A stretch of DNA of 37,441 nt from Sporisorium sorghi (GCA_023212695.1 JALCCG010000213.1:1-37441); one strand, 5' to 3'; shown: positions 1 through 10,488, counted from the stretch's first letter. Notes: generated by a model not told the origin, from the letters alone. Numbers and translations: made by a program.

Positions 1-50
1 GCAAAAAGAAAAGAAAACAAAAAAACAAAAAAAAAAGCTCGCACTAGCGT

Positions 51-1802
51 TCAAGGAGTGCAACGACCAGTCCATCGCGGGTAGAGCGACGCCTCACGGA
101 CAGTCCACCTGTTGGTGAGCCAGGCGAGGAAGCGCTCGACACCAAGACCGTAACCGCCGTGCTCGCAAGTGCCGTACTTGCGCTGGTCGGTGTACCAGAA
201 GTATGGGGCAGCGTCGATGCCCTCGTTCTTGTACGCCTCGAGCAGCTCGTGCTGGTCGGCCATCCTCATGGATCCGCCGACGATCTCGCCCACGCCAGGC
301 ATGAGCACGTCGACCGAGTCGGTGAACTCCTCGTCGCCCTCGGTGCGCTTCATGTAGAACGACTTGATCTCGCGCGGGAAGCGGCAGAGGAAGATGGGCA
401 CGTTGAGCTCGTCGGTCATCTTGCGTTCGGCGGCCTCGGCGATGTCGTCGCCAATCTTGTGCGGCTGGCCGTCCTCGTTGGGGATGTCGTGGTCGTTGAG
501 CCACTGGATGGCCTCCTTGTAGTCCATGCGTCGGAAGGGACGCGAGGGCATCTTGAAGTTGGGGTTGAGCTGGTCGAGCATGGCCTTGGTCTTGGGATCG
601 TCGAGCACGCGCGACAGAGTTCCGCAGATGAGCTGCTCGAGATGCTCGAGCAAGTCGTCAAAGGCGATGAAGGCCAGCTCACCCTCGAGATGGGTGTACT
701 CGGACAAGTGTCTGCGCGTGTGCGACTTTTCGGCACGGAACGACTCTTGGACGCAGAAGACGTCGCCGAGCGAGGGCAAACAGGTCTCGAGGTAGAGCTG
801 CGAGCTCTGGGTGAGGTACGCGGGCTGGCCGTAGTAGTCGAAGCTGAAGAGGGTGGAGCCGCCCTCGACCTGGGTCTGGACCATGCAAGGAGGCGTGACC
901 TCGGTCATTCCGAGGCTGTCGAACTCGGCGCGGAACGCCTTGAGCACCTCGGAGCGCACCTTGAGCACGGCGGAAGCGGTCTCTCCACGGATGACGAGGT
1001 GACGACGGTCAGCGAGCGAGTTGGGATCGGCGGTCTCGGCGACGACGTTGGTGTAGGCCTCATCTCCGCCGGGCGCCTTACCGAGGCACTTCCAGTAGTC
1101 GGCGACGAGTTCGTGACCACCAGGAGCGGTCTTGCCCTCGGGCACGGCCTTGAGCTGACCCTGGATCTCGACGGTGGACTCGGTGGTGAGGGTGAGAGCA
1201 TCATAAGTGGCGGTGAGCTTGCCAGAGAGCACGACCTGGAGGTAGCCAGTACCGTCACGGAGGACGATAAATGTCAAATCCTTTTGAGAACGCAAGCGGT
1301 GAACCCAGCCGGAGATCTTGACGCGCTGATCGCGGAACTGAGCGCCCTGGCTGATCTTGATCTTTTTCGCCGAGGAGGAGGGTTCCTCGAGGACGACCTT
1401 CTTGCTCTCCTCAAGCCTCTTCTCGTCGTTGGCGGCTTGTGCCTGGTCCTTTGCGGCCTGTTCGCCGGCCTTTTCCTTCTTCTTGAGTGCAGTGGCGTAG
1501 AGCTTGCTGACCTTCTTGGAAGCGGAGGCCGAGATGGGAGCGTAGCCGTCTGCGTCGACGCCGTCCTGGCCGGGGGTTGCGTCCGCCTTTTTGACGAAAA
1601 CGGAGGCGTCCTGGCCCTTTGCGAGAAGAGCGGCCAATGGTGTTGCGAAGGGCGAGGCCTTGGAGCCATCCGCAGTTTCGTCGCTGCCGGCCTTTTCGTC
1701 AACGTAGACGGGTGCACCACCGCCGATCGCCTTCTTGTCCTTTTCACCCGAGATGTGAAGGGCCTCTGCGGCCGAGGCCAGTGCGTCCTTGATAGCGGAC
1801 AT
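51..1802 (-). CDS. DED81: Cytosolic asparaginyl-tRNA synthetase
   Basis: This 583-residue protein charges tRNA-Asn with asparagine in the cytosol. It is a class IIb aminoacyl-tRNA synthetase. After a Lys/Ala/Glu-rich fungal N-terminal extension (about residues 1-150) comes the OB-fold anticodon-binding domain, with VKISGWVHRLRSQKDLTFIV. The class II catalytic core carries motif 2 (FRAEKSHTRRHLSEYTHLEG, near residue 355) and motif 3 (GYGLGVERFLAWL, near residue 550). The protein ends in RWTGRCTP, as eukaryotic AsnRS proteins typically do. The ATG at 1802 opens an uninterrupted frame, and no mitochondrial presequence is evident. It is divergently transcribed from GCN1 with 679 bp between the start codons. 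AspRS is unlikely because the C-terminal signature is of AsnRS type. Confidence 0.96.
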   Translation of the reverse strand: MSAIKDALASAAEALHISGEKDKKAIGGGAPVYVDEKAGSDETADGSKASPFATPLAALLAKGQDASVFVKKADATPGQDGVDADGYAPISASASKKVSKLYATALKKKEKAGEQAAKDQAQAANDEKRLEESKKVVLEEPSSSAKKIKISQGAQFRDQRVKISGWVHRLRSQKDLTFIVLRDGTGYLQVVLSGKLTATYDALTLTTESTVEIQGQLKAVPEGKTAPGGHELVADYWKCLGKAPGGDEAYTNVVAETADPNSLADRRHLVIRGETASAVLKVRSEVLKAFRAEFDSLGMTEVTPPCMVQTQVEGGSTLFSFDYYGQPAYLTQSSQLYLETCLPSLGDVFCVQESFRAEKSHTRRHLSEYTHLEGELAFIAFDDLLEHLEQLICGTLSRVLDDPKTKAMLDQLNPNFKMPSRPFRRMDYKEAIQWLNDHDIPNEDGQPHKIGDDIAEAAERKMTDELNVPIFLCRFPREIKSFYMKRTEGDEEFTDSVDVLMPGVGEIVGGSMRMADQHELLEAYKNEGIDAAPYFWYTDQRKYGTCEHGGYGLGVERFLAWLTNRWTVREASLYPRWTGRCTP

Positions 1803-2302
1803 TGTCTTGCACGTTCGTGTAACGTAGATCTAGGATTCCAGATGATAGAGCGTCGATGCGTGATGTGTGATGCGATGATGATTGGTGAGTATGTTACGGT
1901 TGGTCCTCGTGTGTGGTCGTATTTGATGATGATGAGAGGTCCGACGTGTATGTGGTGGAAGGGAGGATGGATTGCTTTGAGCTGTAGAGTGCGAGAGATG
2001 AATATCCTCGAGTCGTTTTTTTTTTGAATCCGATGGACCGAGCGGATTTTTGAGGAATTCAAACGGAAAAACACTGGACATGTGGCGGCTGACTCGAATC
2101 AGAGATAGACGAAAGGGTCTTTTTACTTGTCTTTCTCAACTGCGGCTGTGGAAGAGCGACGAGGCTTGATATCAATTTAACAGTCCGAACTTTATTCAGA
2201 TCGGAGCCCGATCTGATCACATCAAAAAAGAATTGAAAAAAGTGAATCGATCAAAAAGTGACAGACAGACAGAGAACACACAGTCAGTCCATCTGAGCAA
2301 AA

Positions 2303-2326
2303 AGAGAGAGAGAGAGAGAGAGAGAG
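2303..2326. repeat. (AG)12 microsatellite
   Basis: Twelve AG units lie in the presumed 5' untranslated/promoter region of GCN1, about 155 bp before the first ATG. Confidence 0.9.
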
Positions 2327-2440
2327 AACTGAGCCTTTTTTGATCTTCTTCCTTCGACCTTGCTTTCCATCATCTCGCACGGCGGCAACTCTTCTCTCGA
2401 TCGCATCTTTGCATCTCGCTACCGCCTACGAGCCCTGCTG

Positions 2441-2480
2441 CATCGCATCGCATCGCATCGCATCGCATCGCATCGCATCG
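2441..2480. repeat. (CATCG)8 pentanucleotide repeat
   Basis: Eight perfect CATCG units end one base before the first in-frame GCN1 ATG, and that ATG itself looks like a degenerate unit (CATGC). Length changes here alter the leader, not the reading frame. Confidence 0.9.
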
Positions 2481-2481
2481 C

Positions 2482-5400
2482 ATGCTAGCGAAAAAGCGCG
2501 ACCTCAAAAACTGGATACAGCGCGCTTCTTCAGAGCCGCACCAGCATCCCTACGACTCGGACGACGACCTCGCTCCTGCAAAGATGAGCGCCTCGGGTGA
2601 CGACGACAACGATCACATCGACCCTCTCGTCGAGTGGTCTGCTTTTGCACAAGCTGCTCAGCTTCATCTCAACTCCACCAGCACTCGTCAGCGCCTCCAC
2701 TTTGTTCAACGCCATGCTGCTAGAGCCGCAGAGCTCCAAGAGCTGCAACCCGTGCAGAGGGCAGAGCTCCTCACCATCCTGCTTCGCACCTACTCCAAAT
2801 ACATTGACCGCGAATCCCGGCTGGCTTCCCTCAGTGTCTTTTCCAAGCTCATCTCCGTAGATCAAGCAGCTGCTCCACCAGACTCGGACGGCCCCGTTGC
2901 CAAGCACGCCCTTGCATGGCTCAAGAGAGAGGCAGAGCGCATCTGCAAACCCTCGGCCAGCAGCTCCACCATCACCACCTCTCTTGCCACCATCACAGCG
3001 CTTCATGCATACGTCTGCGCCCTCTACTCGACACTGTGCGCCAAGCAGCCCGAATCACAGCCGTCCTCGATATGGGAATCCCTTGTGCAACTCCTTGCAA
3101 CCACCTACGACGCTCTTCTTGCCCACACAGCCGGCCGCGACAGTGTCAGAAAGAATGCCATCGCCCTCACTCGTCGCACCTTGCGCAACGCACACCCCTT
3201 CCTGCCTCAACTCGTCCACACGCTCTGCGCTGCCTCCACTCCCGCTACCGCCCTTCGCTCCGCAGCACTCTTGGGCGAGGCCGTCGGCGTCTGTGTCAGG
3301 CTGCGCGCAGGCTCCGAACAGCTCAAGGGCGCGCCCGACGGTGTGGGCCGCGCCTACGTCAATCAAGCCCAAGCCGAGATTCTCGCCTTCTACAGCACTC
3401 ACCTCGTAGCCTCCAAAACACCCGTTCCTCACCACTCGCTCCGTGCTTTCGACGACTTTGTGGCCGAGCAAGTCACAGAGCACGACCTCACTTCCACCTT
3501 GCGACCTCAACTCGAAAAGATGCTCCTCCGCTCGCCTGAGGTGGCCCTCCCCATCGCAACAAGACTCTTCGCCGTCGTCAAGCTCGACGTCGCTCCGCAT
3601 GCCAAGCCATTCCTCAACCCGATCCTCTCCGCCTCTCGATCTTCCAATGCTGCGACCAGGACCAAGGCCGCCGACTTCTTTTCGGCTCTCTCCACTCGCA
3701 TTCGTGACGACGATGCTGCCAAGACCACCGTCGTCGACGAGCTCCTCGCAATTCTCAAGGGCGGAAAGGCAGCTACTCCAGAGGCCAGGACTTTCATCTA
3801 CCTCATGCTTTCCTCTATCGCGCCAGGTCAAGCCTCAAAGAGCGCGGCAGTCGTCGAACTGGTCGCCTCGCTCCTCGCAAAGGAGGCCCAAGAGGCGTCT
3901 ATGTACGCTGCCGTCTCCTGCATCGCTCACCATCTCAAATGGCTTCTTGCTCAGGCTGATACCGCACCAGCTGCATCCGTCTCGACAGCCCTCGCCAAGG
4001 AGATGCAAAACTCCAAAGCGCCCATCAGAAAAGCCGTCTGCTTGGCTATCGGCCGTCTCTTCTGGTCCATGCCAGACGCACAGCCAGACGCACAGACTGC
4101 CACAGCTGCTGTTCGTGCCTTTGCAGAGTCGCTTCTGCCTGGCTTCGAGGCGAATCTCAAAAACGCTTCCACCAACCCGCTCACCGCACCTGGTGGCCCC
4201 CTCGAGGGCTACATCGCCGCTGCCGTCCTAGAGGGCCGCCTCGCCGGTCTCGGCTCCGACAAGATCGATGCCATGATGCGCAAGAACGCCGCGTTGGAGT
4301 CGATTCTGGTCGTCAACCCCAAGCCATCCTTCCTCCTCGCCGGCAAGGTCTTCCGCAAGATCGCCACGCCAGACGAGGAGATTTGGCTCTCGCGCGCCTT
4401 GCAAGCTATCATCGCGCGCCGAGCCAGGACACTGGCTGCCGACAAGGCTGTACAGGTTCAGGTCGCCCTTGCGCTCATCCACGTTCTCTTCCACGCCACA
4501 GGATCCGACTCGAAGCGCTCGGTCCTGACTCTGGTCCAGCAACTCGCTCAGGTCGAGCCTCTCCTCACGCACGACATCATCACATCTGGTATCTCGGCCT
4601 TCATCCAGCAGCCACAAGTGACTGTCACCTCTACCGCCTCTTCCGCTTCAAAAGCAAACGGCGCCGCTTCCACACCCGCAGCCTCCAGTGCTGCTGCTGC
4701 GGCGGCGGCCGCTGCTTCTGCCGATGCCGAGGATGCCAAGCCCTCTGCCGAGACTCGTGCGCGCGATCTGCGCCGTCTCTTGTCCTCTGCGTCCACCTTC
4801 TCGGAAGAGCTCGACCCCGAAGCAAGGAAGAAGGCGCTCGTCGACACGCTTGTCCTCTCGCATCACGCCGATCTGCTCGACCGCGGCACCTCCTGCTTCA
4901 TGGACCTCACCTTCAAGGCCAAGATCCTTCCCATCGACTTGATCACATCCAAGCAGCAGGACCTCATCTCGGTCGTGCGCGTCGCCATCGACGATGCAGG
5001 CATGCGCGAAGCCGGCTTTGCTGCCCTCACTACGCTGGTGCGTCTCGCACCCGACCCTGTCATGGCCGAGCTCGTCTCGCGAATCGAGGCCGATGCATCC
5101 TTTGATGATCTTCGTGCACTCACGCAAGACGAGTTGGGCATGTGGCGCACCGAGCCAGGCACCTTGTACGTCGACGTTCTCTCTTCTACCAAGCAAGAAC
5201 CGGTCGACAAGAACAACAAAAACGCAAAAATCGAGCAGTGGGAAGCAGAGCTTCGTGCCGACATCGCCAAGAAGAAGGCCGCGCAGAACAAGACGCTCAC
5301 CAAGGAGCAACAAGCGGCCGTCGACGCCCAGGCCAAGATTGAGGCGCAGGCGCGTGCCAAGGTCGACGAGATTCGTTCCAGATACGTGCGCTCGCTTCGC

Positions 5401-8400
5401 ACCGTCTCCTCCATCGTTGGCGCGCGCACAGACGAGATCGAGGGCTACATGCAGACGCTCGTCGGCTTCGTTCTCGAAGCGTTCGAGGTATCCCAGGCGC
5501 GCTCCTTGTTCGAGAAGGAGGCCAAAGACGCCTTCTGGGCGCTTTCCAGCTGCTGCTCCACCCGCTTGGAGGCCTATTCCATGTTCGTCGGCGTAGCCGT
5601 GCTGCGTTCCATCGACGAGCAGCTGGTTCAGGAGGACTTCCGTGCCGAGCCCATCAACGAGCTTGTCCTTCGCATCCTCTACCGCCTGCGCTCCTTGTCC
5701 GAGCAGTCGCCTCTCGATGCTGGCACTGTCGCCTTCATCGACCCACTCATCGTGCGTATTGTGCGTGCCGGCGGCTTCGGCGTCGATCCCGAGGATACCG
5801 ACTCGGTGCTCGAGCAGATCCAGCTCTCGCTCGACTTTATCGACTTTCACGGCTCCGCTTGCGAGGACCTACGCTATCCGCGCTCGTCCTTCATCGACAG
5901 CCTTGTCACCATTGTCGCCAAGCACACCCAGATCTCGAAAGATGCCGTTTCGGCGCTGCGTGACATTGGCGAGGCGCTCAGGACGACGGCGCTGCCCGCG
6001 GAAATCCAGAAGCTGCTCTCCAACACCATGGTCGACGAGGTCTACGTCCGCAACGGCTGTCTGCAAGCCATCCAGCCGCTCGACCTCACCGACCTCGACT
6101 TGCCCGTCGAACTCTGGCTCGCCTGCCACGACGAGGACGAGGAAAACGCACGTCTCGCCGAAAAGGCGTGGGAGGAGAATGGTCTTGATGTGCCCGAGTC
6201 GTTTGCCGACCCGCTCATCGCCCTGCTCGAGCACAAGAACGTCTACGTCCGTGACAGCTCGGCTCGTGCTCTCGCCGCTGCCACCGAACAGCACCCAGAG
6301 CAAGTGACCACCGTCGCCACCAAGCTTTGCCAGCTGTACAGGGAGAGGAACAAGGTGCTGGCCCCGGAGTACGATCGCTTCGGCATGGTCATCGAGTCGA
6401 CCAAGAACCGACGGGATCCTTGGCAGACGCGAGCAGCCGTTGCCGTTGCGCTCCGTCATCAAGCTCCTTACCTGCAGGGATCCGACGTGCCGTCCTTTTT
6501 CGAATTCATGATCGATGGCCAAGCGCTCGGAGACCGCAGCGAGGAAGTGCGTCCCAAGATGCTCGAGGCTGCCACCGCCGTGATCGACCTCCACGGCAAG
6601 GAGCATCTCAGCAAGCTGATCGCCATGTTTGAAGCCTTCTTCAGCAACTCGGCAGGATCAACAGCCGACGACGGCATCACCGAGGCTGTGGTCATCTTGC
6701 TGGGTCGCGAAGCTCGCCACCTCGACCCGAAGGACCCTGGCGTCAGCAAGGTGGTCGACCGCCTCGTCGACGCGCTCAAGACACCCTCGGAGCTCGTGCA
6801 GTCGGCGGTTGCCGACTGTCTGCCGCCGCTCGTGCGAGCCATCAGCAAAGACGTGCCTCGCCTGTTTGAGTCGCTCTTCCGCGAGCTCTTGGATGGCGCC
6901 AAGTACGCCGGCCGACGTGGTGCAGCCTACGGACTCGCCGGGCTGGTGATGGGACGAGGCATCGGCAGCATCAAGGAGTTCGACGTCATGAACAAGCTCG
7001 CCGAAGCTTTCGAGGATGCCAAGAATCCGACGCGCCGGCAGGGAGTCATGTTTGCGTACGAGACGATGACGCTGACGCTCAAGAGGCTCTTTGAGCCGTA
7101 CATCATCGGCATCTTGCCACAGATGCTTGCCGGCTTCGGCGATGTCTCGAGCGACGTGCGCGAGGCGACGCAAGACGCGGCCAAGGCCATCATGCAAAAC
7201 GTGTCGGGCCACTGCGTCAAGATCATCCTCCCCACGCTGCTTTCTGGTCTGGACGAGAAGCAGTGGAGGACCAAGAAGGGCGCCATCGAGCTGCTCGGTG
7301 CCATGGCCTACTGTGCCCCCAAGCAGCTCTCGCTGTCGCTGCCCACCGTCATTCCGCGTCTCAGCGAGGTGCTAACCGATTCGCACACTCAGGTGCGCAC
7401 CGCAGCAAACAAGAGTCTCAAGCAGTTCGGCGAGGTCATCAACAACCCGGAGATCAAGCAGCTCGTCCCCGTCCTGCTCAAGGCGCTCATCGACCCCAAC
7501 ACCAAGACCGGCGCAGCACTCAAGGGCGTGCTCGAGACGAGCTTCGTCCACTACATCGACTCGCCGTCTCTGGCGCTCGTCATCCCCATCATCGACCGTG
7601 GTCTCAAGGAGCGCAGTGCGACCATGCAGAAGGATGCCGCCCGCATCGTTGGAAATCTGGCAGGTCTCACAGACTCGAAGGACTTTGTGCCGTACCTGGG
7701 CAAGCTCATCCCCATGGTGCGTTTGGTGCTCATCTCGCCCGTGCCCGAAGCGCGTGCCGTAGCCGCCAAGGCGCTGGGAACGCTCGTCGAACGTCTCGGA
7801 GAGGTGCACTTTGTCGACCTGGTCCCTTCGCTCTTGGCAGTGCTGCGCTCGGACGCTACGGGTGTCGATCGCCAGGGCGCTGCGCAGGGTCTCGCCGAGG
7901 TTCTGGCAGGTCTCGGAATGGAGCGCATGGAGAATCTGCTGCCCGAGATCATCAACAGCGCCTCGGATCCCAAGCCGTACGTTCGAGAAGGTCACATCTC
8001 GTTGCTCATCTATCTGCCCGCCACCTTCGGACATCGGTTTGCGCCTCATTTGGGCCGCATCATCCCTCCCATCCTCAGCGGTATCGCGGACGAGGCCGAG
8101 ACGGTGCGCGAGGCGTCGATGCGTGCCGGTCGCATGATCATCGCCAACTACTCGTCCAAGGCGGTGGATCTGCTGTTGCCGCACCTGGAGACGGGCCTCT
8201 TCGACGAAGCGTGGCGCATCCGAATGTCGTCGCTGCAGCTCACGGCGGATCTGCTGTTCCGACTCTCGGGCATCTCGGGCAAGAACGAGGTGGAGGGCGA
8301 AGGCGTCGACGAGGACATGGAGCAGTCGGCGGCCAACAACTCGGTGCAGCGTGCGCTCGTGGAAGCGCTCGGCCAAGAGAGGCGCGACCGCATCCTCGCC

Positions 8401-10488
8401 TCGATCTACATTGTGCGCCAGGATCCCAACATCCCCGTGCGCCAAGCGGCGATCCACACGTGGAAGGCGTTGGTGCACAACACGCCGCGCACGGCGCGCG
8501 AGGTGCTGCCGACGATGCTCGACATCCTCATCAAGTCGCTCGCCTCGAACGGCGACGAGAACCGCGAGATGGCGGCGAGGACGCTGGGCGAACTGGTCAA
8601 GAAGCTGGGCGAAAAGATCCTGCGCGAGACCATCCCCATCCTGCGCATGCGCGGCGCGTCGTCGGAAGATGCCAAGACTCGATCGGGTGTGTGCTACGCC
8701 GTCACCGAGGTGCTGGCCAACTCGACCAAGACGCAGCTCGAGGACCACGAGGACGCCATCATCGCCGTAGTGCGACACGCGCTCGTGGACGAATCGCAAG
8801 CGGTGCGACACGCTGCTGCGCAGGCGTTCGATGCTACGCAGACCTACATCGGACCTCGTGCCATCGACGAGACCATCCCGACGCTGCTGAAAGCGCTCTC
8901 GGACACGAGCGGTGGCACGTCCGAGACAGCGCTGGCGGCACTGCGCGAGGTGATGCGTGCTCGTTCGGACGTGGTGTTCCCCGTGCTGGTGCCGACGCTG
9001 ATCGCACAGCCCATCACTTCGTTCAACGCACGTGCGCTGGCCGTGCTGGTGCGTGTGGCTGGCTCTGCGCTCAACCGACGCCTGTCCAACATCCTGACGG
9101 CGCTCTCCAAGGCGCTCGACACGGAGAAGGACGGGACGATCCTGGCCGACCTGCACACGGCCGTCGAGGCTCTGCTTGGCTCGGTGTCGGACGTGGACGG
9201 GCTGCACCAGACGATGCTGCTGCTGCTCGGCTGGGCTGGCTCCAACACGTCGCCGCAGCAGCGTGTGGCGGGGTGCAACTTCTTCAAGGTGTTCTGCCAG
9301 GTCAAGAAGGCGTCGGTGGATGTGTCGGACTACCTGGTGGACTGGCTGCGCAAGCTCGTGTCGCTGCTCGACGATCCGGTAGCTGGAGTGGTGGATGCGG
9401 CATGGGAGGCTCTGGACGCCAGCCTCAAGACGGTGGGCAAGGACGAGCTGGAGGGACTGGTGGTGCCGCTGCGTCGCAGTCTGGAGAACACGGGCACTGC
9501 GGGTCGCGAGCTGGCGGGTCTGTGCCGACCCAAGGGCGCGTCGCCGCTGGTGCCCGTGTTCCTGGCGGGTCTGATGAACGGTACACCGGACCAGAGGCAG
9601 AACGGTGCGCTGGGTCTGTCGGACATCGTGGAGCGCACGTCGGCGGAGGCGATCAAGCCGTTTGTCACGTCGATGATCGGACCGCTGATTCGACTGTGCG
9701 GCGACCGCCACGCGCCGCCGGTCAAGGCGGCGATCCTGACGAGTCTGGATACGATGGTGCGACGCATCCCTGCGCTGGTGCGGCCATTTTACCCGCAGCT
9801 GCAGCGATCGTACCAGAAGGCGGTGTCGGACGCGTCGAGCGCCACGGTGCGCACCAAGGCGGGTGTGGCGCTGGGCAACTTGATGGGACTGCAGACGCGA
9901 GTGGACCCGGTGATCGTGGAGCTGGTGCAGGGCGCACGTGCTGGTCTGGGCGAGGGCAGCGGTGGTGCTGCTGCAGCATCAGCAGCTTCTGCCGGTCTGG
10001 CGGGAGCCGCAGCGGGTGGTGCTACGGACCCGGCTGACTTGGCTGACTCGTTTGCGTTCGCCTTGTCGCACGTCCTCTCGAACGCACCCGCGAAGAACGT
10101 CGGACAAGCGAGCCGGGACCAAGTGCTGTCTCTGATCGATGCGACTTTCGCTGCTACTGTGCCGATACGCGATGCTTTCCGGCAGGGCATGGCCGAGGTG
10201 GTGGGCTCGCTGATCAAGCTGGACACGAGCATGGCGGCGAGCGTGCTGCAGAAGCATGTCGTCAATGGATCGGCGGATGTGGCGCTGCAGTCGCAGAGTG
10301 TGCTGGCGAGTCTGGAGAAGGACGCGGTGGTTGTGCACGAGCTCGGGTTTGCGGAGGAGGTGGTCAAGGCGGTCATGTCGTGGATCAGCCAGGGCTCGGC
10401 CATCTCGCGCGCGGCGAAGGAGTCAAGGGAGCTCATTCGCAGTTCGCAAGCCTGGAGGGCGGAAGCAAAGGCGGCGGATTGGATTTAG
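2482..10488 (+). CDS. GCN1: eIF2-alpha kinase activator GCN1
   Basis: This is a single-exon protein of 2668 residues, very close to yeast Gcn1 (2672). Gcn1 binds translating ribosomes with Gcn20 and passes the uncharged-tRNA signal to the kinase Gcn2, switching on general amino-acid control. The sequence is almost entirely HEAT repeats. The EF3-like segment lies at about residues 1450-1790 (for example AGRRGAAYGLAGLVMGRGIG). The Gcn2-RWD-binding region begins near residue 1970 (ILASIYIVRQDPNIPVRQAA, then ENREMAARTLGELVKKLGEK). Insertions rich in Ala/Ser occur near residues 720-755 and 2490-2515. A second in-frame ATG at 2584 (MSASGDDDND) would give 2634 residues; which start is used cannot be settled here. 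Confidence 0.96.
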   Translation: MLAKKRDLKNWIQRASSEPHQHPYDSDDDLAPAKMSASGDDDNDHIDPLVEWSAFAQAAQLHLNSTSTRQRLHFVQRHAARAAELQELQPVQRAELLTILLRTYSKYIDRESRLASLSVFSKLISVDQAAAPPDSDGPVAKHALAWLKREAERICKPSASSSTITTSLATITALHAYVCALYSTLCAKQPESQPSSIWESLVQLLATTYDALLAHTAGRDSVRKNAIALTRRTLRNAHPFLPQLVHTLCAASTPATALRSAALLGEAVGVCVRLRAGSEQLKGAPDGVGRAYVNQAQAEILAFYSTHLVASKTPVPHHSLRAFDDFVAEQVTEHDLTSTLRPQLEKMLLRSPEVALPIATRLFAVVKLDVAPHAKPFLNPILSASRSSNAATRTKAADFFSALSTRIRDDDAAKTTVVDELLAILKGGKAATPEARTFIYLMLSSIAPGQASKSAAVVELVASLLAKEAQEASMYAAVSCIAHHLKWLLAQADTAPAASVSTALAKEMQNSKAPIRKAVCLAIGRLFWSMPDAQPDAQTATAAVRAFAESLLPGFEANLKNASTNPLTAPGGPLEGYIAAAVLEGRLAGLGSDKIDAMMRKNAALESILVVNPKPSFLLAGKVFRKIATPDEEIWLSRALQAIIARRARTLAADKAVQVQVALALIHVLFHATGSDSKRSVLTLVQQLAQVEPLLTHDIITSGISAFIQQPQVTVTSTASSASKANGAASTPAASSAAAAAAAAASADAEDAKPSAETRARDLRRLLSSASTFSEELDPEARKKALVDTLVLSHHADLLDRGTSCFMDLTFKAKILPIDLITSKQQDLISVVRVAIDDAGMREAGFAALTTLVRLAPDPVMAELVSRIEADASFDDLRALTQDELGMWRTEPGTLYVDVLSSTKQEPVDKNNKNAKIEQWEAELRADIAKKKAAQNKTLTKEQQAAVDAQAKIEAQARAKVDEIRSRYVRSLRTVSSIVGARTDEIEGYMQTLVGFVLEAFEVSQARSLFEKEAKDAFWALSSCCSTRLEAYSMFVGVAVLRSIDEQLVQEDFRAEPINELVLRILYRLRSLSEQSPLDAGTVAFIDPLIVRIVRAGGFGVDPEDTDSVLEQIQLSLDFIDFHGSACEDLRYPRSSFIDSLVTIVAKHTQISKDAVSALRDIGEALRTTALPAEIQKLLSNTMVDEVYVRNGCLQAIQPLDLTDLDLPVELWLACHDEDEENARLAEKAWEENGLDVPESFADPLIALLEHKNVYVRDSSARALAAATEQHPEQVTTVATKLCQLYRERNKVLAPEYDRFGMVIESTKNRRDPWQTRAAVAVALRHQAPYLQGSDVPSFFEFMIDGQALGDRSEEVRPKMLEAATAVIDLHGKEHLSKLIAMFEAFFSNSAGSTADDGITEAVVILLGREARHLDPKDPGVSKVVDRLVDALKTPSELVQSAVADCLPPLVRAISKDVPRLFESLFRELLDGAKYAGRRGAAYGLAGLVMGRGIGSIKEFDVMNKLAEAFEDAKNPTRRQGVMFAYETMTLTLKRLFEPYIIGILPQMLAGFGDVSSDVREATQDAAKAIMQNVSGHCVKIILPTLLSGLDEKQWRTKKGAIELLGAMAYCAPKQLSLSLPTVIPRLSEVLTDSHTQVRTAANKSLKQFGEVINNPEIKQLVPVLLKALIDPNTKTGAALKGVLETSFVHYIDSPSLALVIPIIDRGLKERSATMQKDAARIVGNLAGLTDSKDFVPYLGKLIPMVRLVLISPVPEARAVAAKALGTLVERLGEVHFVDLVPSLLAVLRSDATGVDRQGAAQGLAEVLAGLGMERMENLLPEIINSASDPKPYVREGHISLLIYLPATFGHRFAPHLGRIIPPILSGIADEAETVREASMRAGRMIIANYSSKAVDLLLPHLETGLFDEAWRIRMSSLQLTADLLFRLSGISGKNEVEGEGVDEDMEQSAANNSVQRALVEALGQERRDRILASIYIVRQDPNIPVRQAAIHTWKALVHNTPRTAREVLPTMLDILIKSLASNGDENREMAARTLGELVKKLGEKILRETIPILRMRGASSEDAKTRSGVCYAVTEVLANSTKTQLEDHEDAIIAVVRHALVDESQAVRHAAAQAFDATQTYIGPRAIDETIPTLLKALSDTSGGTSETALAALREVMRARSDVVFPVLVPTLIAQPITSFNARALAVLVRVAGSALNRRLSNILTALSKALDTEKDGTILADLHTAVEALLGSVSDVDGLHQTMLLLLGWAGSNTSPQQRVAGCNFFKVFCQVKKASVDVSDYLVDWLRKLVSLLDDPVAGVVDAAWEALDASLKTVGKDELEGLVVPLRRSLENTGTAGRELAGLCRPKGASPLVPVFLAGLMNGTPDQRQNGALGLSDIVERTSAEAIKPFVTSMIGPLIRLCGDRHAPPVKAAILTSLDTMVRRIPALVRPFYPQLQRSYQKAVSDASSATVRTKAGVALGNLMGLQTRVDPVIVELVQGARAGLGEGSGGAAAASAASAGLAGAAAGGATDPADLADSFAFALSHVLSNAPAKNVGQASRDQVLSLIDATFAATVPIRDAFRQGMAEVVGSLIKLDTSMAASVLQKHVVNGSADVALQSQSVLASLEKDAVVVHELGFAEEVVKAVMSWISQGSAISRAAKESRELIRSSQAWRAEAKAADWI

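Larger units (their letters stand above)
1803..2481. promoter_or_regulatory. Shared promoter region of AsnRS and GCN1
   Basis: This is the 679-bp gap between two divergent start codons. It contains TGACTCG at 2090-2096, one base from the Gcn4/AP-1 site TGACTCA. It also contains an (AG)12 run at 2303-2326 and eight exact CATCG units directly before the GCN1 ATG. No gene is supported here. That it is a promoter follows from the gene arrangement; the factor site is only a suggestion. Confidence 0.5.

Noticed and set aside
159..2027. 622-codon plus-strand frame opposite AsnRS
   Set aside because: Codon-register antisense of a clear AsnRS; it extends into the promoter without any conserved motif.
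7263..10037. 924-codon plus-strand frame and a 779-codon minus-strand frame inside GCN1
   Set aside because: Both lie within the conserved GCN1 HEAT-repeat coding region. Their compositions (Gly/Arg/Ala or Arg/His/Gln rich) are typical of shadow frames in G/C-rich genes.
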